A DNA stretch of 64,000 nt from Chloroflexus aggregans DSM 9485. GTDB taxonomy: Bacteria > Chloroflexota > Chloroflexia > Chloroflexales > Chloroflexaceae. The stretch is taken from positions 3,485,353 to 3,549,352 of the forward strand of contig NC_011831.1 in the NCBI RefSeq assembly GCF_000021945.1, in the 5' to 3' direction. The stretch's first letter is position 1, and each line of letters opens with the position of its first letter. A model generated the notes under the pieces. It was not told where the DNA came from. It did not search any database and was given only the letters and a program-made list of their open reading frames with translations. This document shows, piece by piece, positions 62,046-64,000 of this stretch. Made by a program: the position numbers and the translations under genes.

Positions 62046-64000
62046 ATGACGATGGTTGAGACTAACATCAAGACAATGTCGGTGTTCGCTAATCCCACTC
62101 CGACGCTATCACGCGAAGATATTGCTGACGCAGTACGGCGTGCCGAGCAGCGGATTGCGCCTCTCTGGCCGTTACGCAATTTTGTCGCAGTAAACCCTTA
62201 CCTCGGTTTGATCGATCACTCATTTGCGCAAGCCGCCCATGTGTTGGCTTGTCGGGCCGGCGCCCGGATGACGTTGCCGCGCTCGTTTTATGCGCAAGCA
62301 ATCGCATGTGGTCGGATTACCGATGACGATCTCGCTGCCGCTTTGGCGGAGGGCATTCCCTTCCGCAATGCGCCGGAGACGGTTGCCGCTTTAAAGGCGT
62401 TTGCCCGCGACAATGCACCAGAGCCGGTAGGCAATGTCCTGCCAACGGTTGCCGATCTGGCGGCAAAGGTGACCGGCAGCAATTGGTCTACAATCGTAAC
62501 CGACTCCATCTCGAACTGGGCCGGTGCGTACTTCGATCAAGGTCAATCGTACTGGCGCTCACCGTGGGCGAAGCTGCCGGCATACGAGGCGTGGCGGGCC
62601 GAAGCAGCGTTTGATCGCACACCTCTGGTGCGTGGTGCGCGCGCTTTTCATCGTGTGTTGCGCGCTATGCCCGGCACCGCAGCCGAGACGATCGCCGTTG
62701 CGATAGAACAGTTGCAGGTTCCGGCGACCGGTTTGGAGGCGTATCTCCATCGGTTGTTGCTTTCAATCCACGGCTGGGCCAGCTATGCCCGCTATCTCCG
62801 TTGGGAAGCAGAATTGTATGGTGGTCACGATAAGACGCTGACCGATCTGCTGGCCATTCGGCTGGTATGGGAAGTGGCATTGTGGCAGAGTTTTGCCCGC
62901 GATGGGGTCGCCGCTGCGTGGGAGCGGTCGATCGATGAGATGCGCCACGGGCAAGACGACGACGAGTATAAGCGTGTGCTAGGTGGTGATCTGTTGCTGC
63001 AACGAGCATTTGAGTACGCTTACCGGCGCCAATTGTTTGCGCAACTCGGTGTGGCAGCACCGGGCACGCCCGTAACCCGCAAGCGCGTGCAAGCCGCTTT
63101 CTGCATTGATGTGCGCTCTGAGATCTTCCGCCGGGCGCTTGAAACAGTGTCTGGCGAGATCGAGACGATAGGCTTCGCCGGATTTTTCGGTTTTCCAATC
63201 GAGTACATTCCATTGGCCGAGGTGGAAGGTGGCGCCCAGTGTCCGGTTTTGCTGACACCACAATTCGTTATTACCGAATCGGTTGACGGTGCTACGCCAT
63301 CTGAAGTGGAAGCGGCCATCACCAAGCGCGCGATGCGTCAGCGTGTGGCTAAGGCGTGGCGTATGTTCAAATTTGCTCCGGTCTCGTGCTTTGGTTTCGT
63401 AGGGCCGGTTGGTTTGGCCTATGTGCGCAAATTGCTGCTCGACACGCTGGGCATAACCCGCCCGGTGCCGCATCCGGCAACCTTCGGTCTTGATGGACAA
63501 ACGCGCGCACGAGTTAAGCCGAGCCTCGAACCGCGCCCGTTCAATGGACGACTGATCGGCATGTCGCTCCCACAGCGGATCGCTGCCGCAGCCGGCGCGC
63601 TTAAGGCGATGTCACTGACCGACAACTTTGCCCGGATCGTACTATTGGCCGGTCACGGCTCGACTACCGTCAATAATCCACACGCGACCGGTCTCGACTG
63701 TGGCGCGTGTGGTGGGCACACGGGCGAGGCGAACGTGCGGGTCGCCGTGCAGATTCTCAACGATCCGGCGGTGCGAGCCGGTCTGCGCGAGCACGGAATC
63801 GTTATTCCCTCCGACACGGTATTTGTAGCCGGTCTCCATGACACGACGACCGATGATGTGACCATCTTTGACAAGGGTGATATTCCGGCCAGCCATGCCG
63901 ATGATCTCCAGCGGTTGGAACGTGATCTGGTCGCCGCCGGTCGGTTGGCGCGGGCCGAGCGGGCAGCCCTGCTCAACGTCGACCGCAACACCGATATTGA
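62046..64000 (+). CDS. dabA: DabA, inorganic-carbon transporter subunit (DUF2309), cut by window end
   Basis: The frame is open from ATG 62046 (GGAG upstream) to the last base, 651 codons, so the 3' end is missing. DabA is a beta-carbonic-anhydrase-like protein that, with DabB, converts CO2 to bicarbonate in one direction in the cytoplasm. The family opening PLWPLRNFVAVNPYLGL is present, and the four zinc/catalytic residues are intact: Cys353 and Asp355 (FCIDVRSE), His537 (AGHGS) and Cys552 (LDCGACGG). Known members are often about 800 or more residues, so perhaps 150-250 residues lie beyond the window. Confidence 0.93.
   Translation, partial: MTMVETNIKTMSVFANPTPTLSREDIADAVRRAEQRIAPLWPLRNFVAVNPYLGLIDHSFAQAAHVLACRAGARMTLPRSFYAQAIACGRITDDDLAAALAEGIPFRNAPETVAALKAFARDNAPEPVGNVLPTVADLAAKVTGSNWSTIVTDSISNWAGAYFDQGQSYWRSPWAKLPAYEAWRAEAAFDRTPLVRGARAFHRVLRAMPGTAAETIAVAIEQLQVPATGLEAYLHRLLLSIHGWASYARYLRWEAELYGGHDKTLTDLLAIRLVWEVALWQSFARDGVAAAWERSIDEMRHGQDDDEYKRVLGGDLLLQRAFEYAYRRQLFAQLGVAAPGTPVTRKRVQAAFCIDVRSEIFRRALETVSGEIETIGFAGFFGFPIEYIPLAEVEGGAQCPVLLTPQFVITESVDGATPSEVEAAITKRAMRQRVAKAWRMFKFAPVSCFGFVGPVGLAYVRKLLLDTLGITRPVPHPATFGLDGQTRARVKPSLEPRPFNGRLIGMSLPQRIAAAAGALKAMSLTDNFARIVLLAGHGSTTVNNPHATGLDCGACGGHTGEANVRVAVQILNDPAVRAGLREHGIVIPSDTVFVAGLHDTTTDDVTIFDKGDIPASHADDLQRLERDLVAAGRLARAERAALLNVDRNTDI

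Overview
This 64-kb window looks like chromosomal DNA of a Chloroflexota bacterium, most likely a filamentous anoxygenic phototroph close to Chloroflexus. That is inferred from the gene set (DabA/DabB, SBP56-type methanethiol oxidase, TAXI-TRAP, a murE-less dcw cluster) and from the large G-rich intergenic repeats. No photosynthesis gene is present, so the genus is not proven. I see no prophage, insertion sequence or CRISPR array.

Layout. 1-7.5 kb: tail of an unknown gene, a fluoroacetate-dehalogenase-type hydrolase, a TAXI-TRAP uptake operon with two XdhC-like proteins, a TPR protein, the first G-rich repeat array, and moaC. 7.6-26.1 kb: a nearly uninterrupted division and cell-wall cluster (mraZ, rsmH, ftsL, ftsI, murF, mraY, murD, rhomboid, ftsW, murG, unknown membrane protein, murC, murB, ddl, ftsQ, ftsA, ftsZ), led by a consensus promoter and a 10-nt-phased MraZ operator. 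murE is absent. 26.1-27.6 kb: a 1.5-kb repeat field. 27.6-37.1 kb: a short CysRS-like enzyme, an SH3 lipoprotein, tRNA-Pro and tRNA-Leu, a kinase/purQ/lgt operon, and a minus-strand run of glycosyltransferase, acetyltransferase, methyltransferase and small membrane protein.

37.1-46.1 kb: methanethiol oxidase with a His-rich membrane partner, a DUF4838-type protein, glycogen phosphorylase, an endonuclease-III relative with an interrupted Fe-S loop, and a chromate transporter. 46.2-52.8 kb: a phosphatase-fold protein without its catalytic cysteine, an M23 peptidase and an L,D-transpeptidase (both probably envelope enzymes), frameshifted prfB, a HIT protein, a response regulator and a thioesterase. 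52.8-57.9 kb: a third repeat array, then a two-gene unit of a HEAT/BTAD regulator and a large MrfA/YprA-like protein whose helicase motifs look degenerate. 57.9-64 kb: hydrolase, FkbM methyltransferase, SMR transporter, and a LysR regulator divergent from dabB-dabA, a predicted energy-coupled inorganic-carbon uptake system cut by the window end.

The least explained items are the degenerate MrfA-like protein with its BTAD partner, the three unrelated-looking but similarly built G-rich hairpin arrays that all lie between convergent genes, the dead phosphatase, and the unknown membrane protein embedded in the division cluster.
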